DNA of 64,000 nt from Thermodesulfobacteriota bacterium (GTDB lineage Bacteria > Desulfobacterota > Desulfobacteria > Desulfobacterales > Desulfosudaceae): NCBI GenBank assembly GCA_040753795.1, contig JBFMDX010000017.1, forward strand, positions 31,497 through 95,496, written 5' to 3'. Under the pieces are notes generated by a model that saw only the letters and a list, made by a program, of their open reading frames with translations, was not told the origin of the DNA and ran no database searches. This document shows positions 63,670-64,000 of this stretch, piece by piece. The position numbers and the translations under genes were made by a program. The stretch's first letter is position 1, and each line of letters starts with the position of its first letter.

Positions 63670-64000
63670 ATGAAAACAACCGATACAGTCCGTCGCTGCA
63701 GCACATGCATCCTGCCGGAAAGCTATCCCGGTATCCAATTTAACGAAAAAGGCGAGTGCCACCTGTGCACCGGTTATCAGAAACCGGCGACCAAAGGAGA
63801 GGACGCCCTTCACCGGCTGCTGACGTCGCGAAAAGGCAGCCGTTACGACTGTCTGGTCACGCTGAGCGGCGGACGGGACAGCAGTTATGTCCTTTATTAC
63901 GCCGTCAAGGTGCTCGGTCTTAACACCCTGGCCCTCAACTACGACAACGGGTTCCGGCATCCCCAGGCCCTGGCCAACATGAAGACCGCCTGCGAACGGA
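63670..64000 (+). CDS. N-acetyl sugar amidotransferase, 5' part (WbpG/PseA-like)
   Basis: Only the first 110 residues lie in the window. Two CxxC pairs (C10/C13 and C30/C33) form a zinc site, and SGGRDSS at 66-72 is the PP-loop that binds ATP. It is the type that amidates an acetamido sugar such as a 2,3-diacetamido or pseudaminic-type residue using ammonia. Continues beyond 64000. Confidence 0.85.
   Translation, partial: MKTTDTVRRCSTCILPESYPGIQFNEKGECHLCTGYQKPATKGEDALHRLLTSRKGSRYDCLVTLSGGRDSSYVLYYAVKVLGLNTLALNYDNGFRHPQALANMKTACER

Overview
The window reads as a chromosomal segment of a mid-50s % GC (by eye), Gram-negative, anaerobic bacterium. The best guess is Desulfobacterota, Desulfobacteria/Desulfobacterales, i.e. 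a sulfate-reducer-type deltaproteobacterium. The guess rests on an RnfB-like ferredoxin fused to a GltD-like flavoprotein beside a CooC-type nickel ATPase, several B12-binding radical SAM enzymes, a KamA-family aminomutase, and an xerC-hslV-hslU-argBDFGH gene order. No rRNA, tRNA, CRISPR array, insertion sequence or prophage was recognised. This is inference from gene content, not a phylogeny.

Region 1 (1-13.4 kb, minus strand) is core metabolism in a long, tightly packed run. Transcription order is a small Rho-N/SAP-like protein, xerC, hslV, hslU, argB, argD, argF, argG, argH, a lipoprotein, folK, a YHS/TRASH-like metal-site protein, a small transaldolase and pgsA. Neighbours often overlap by 1-26 nt. 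Upstream lie a divergent uracil-DNA-glycosylase-like gene and a TPR protein.

Region 2 (13.4-25.6 kb) starts with a redox block on the plus strand: a CooC-like ATPase, the RnfB/GltD fusion and an RseC-like protein. A sulfotransferase and a KamA-family enzyme follow on the minus strand. Next comes an AT-richer island holding an HsdR-N-like protein with a Pro-Glu-Lys repeat linker. Housekeeping genes then follow: tag, a glycosyltransferase, recN, thiD and a small heat-shock protein closed by a 16-bp perfect hairpin terminator.

Region 3 (25.7-39.6 kb) is a dense accessory locus. It holds four B12-binding radical SAM proteins, one further radical SAM protein with a Cys-rich tail, two TMTC-like membrane TPR proteins, a GT87-type glycosyltransferase, a GT2 glycosyltransferase and a methyltransferase. 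Five of these form one minus-strand operon (GT2, three radical SAM, methyltransferase), mostly with ATGA start/stop overlaps. No substrate is evident. Methylation or C-C bond chemistry on a lipid or glycan is the natural guess.

Region 4 (39.7-47.3 kb) holds a LarA-family protein with all nickel-pincer residues, a DUF4301 protein that looks like a sugar nucleotidyltransferase, a transglutaminase-like protein and a lipoprotein. It ends with a minus-strand operon SxtJ - DUF5989 - O-carbamoyltransferase - SET-domain protein. The 49-residue DUF5989 gene is short and easily missed.

Region 5 (47.4-64 kb, plus strand) is an exopolysaccharide/O-antigen biosynthesis operon. It contains galE, a WcaJ-type initiating sugar-phosphate transferase, a phosphodiesterase-superfamily protein, two GT4 and one GT2 glycosyltransferases, a CpsD-like ATPase lacking the P-loop lysine, a Wzz/GumC co-polymerase, a Wzx flippase, a radical SAM/SPASM protein, a polysaccharide deacetylase, a PQQ-type beta-propeller and an O-antigen ligase/polymerase. 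An N-acetyl-sugar amidotransferase is cut by the window end.
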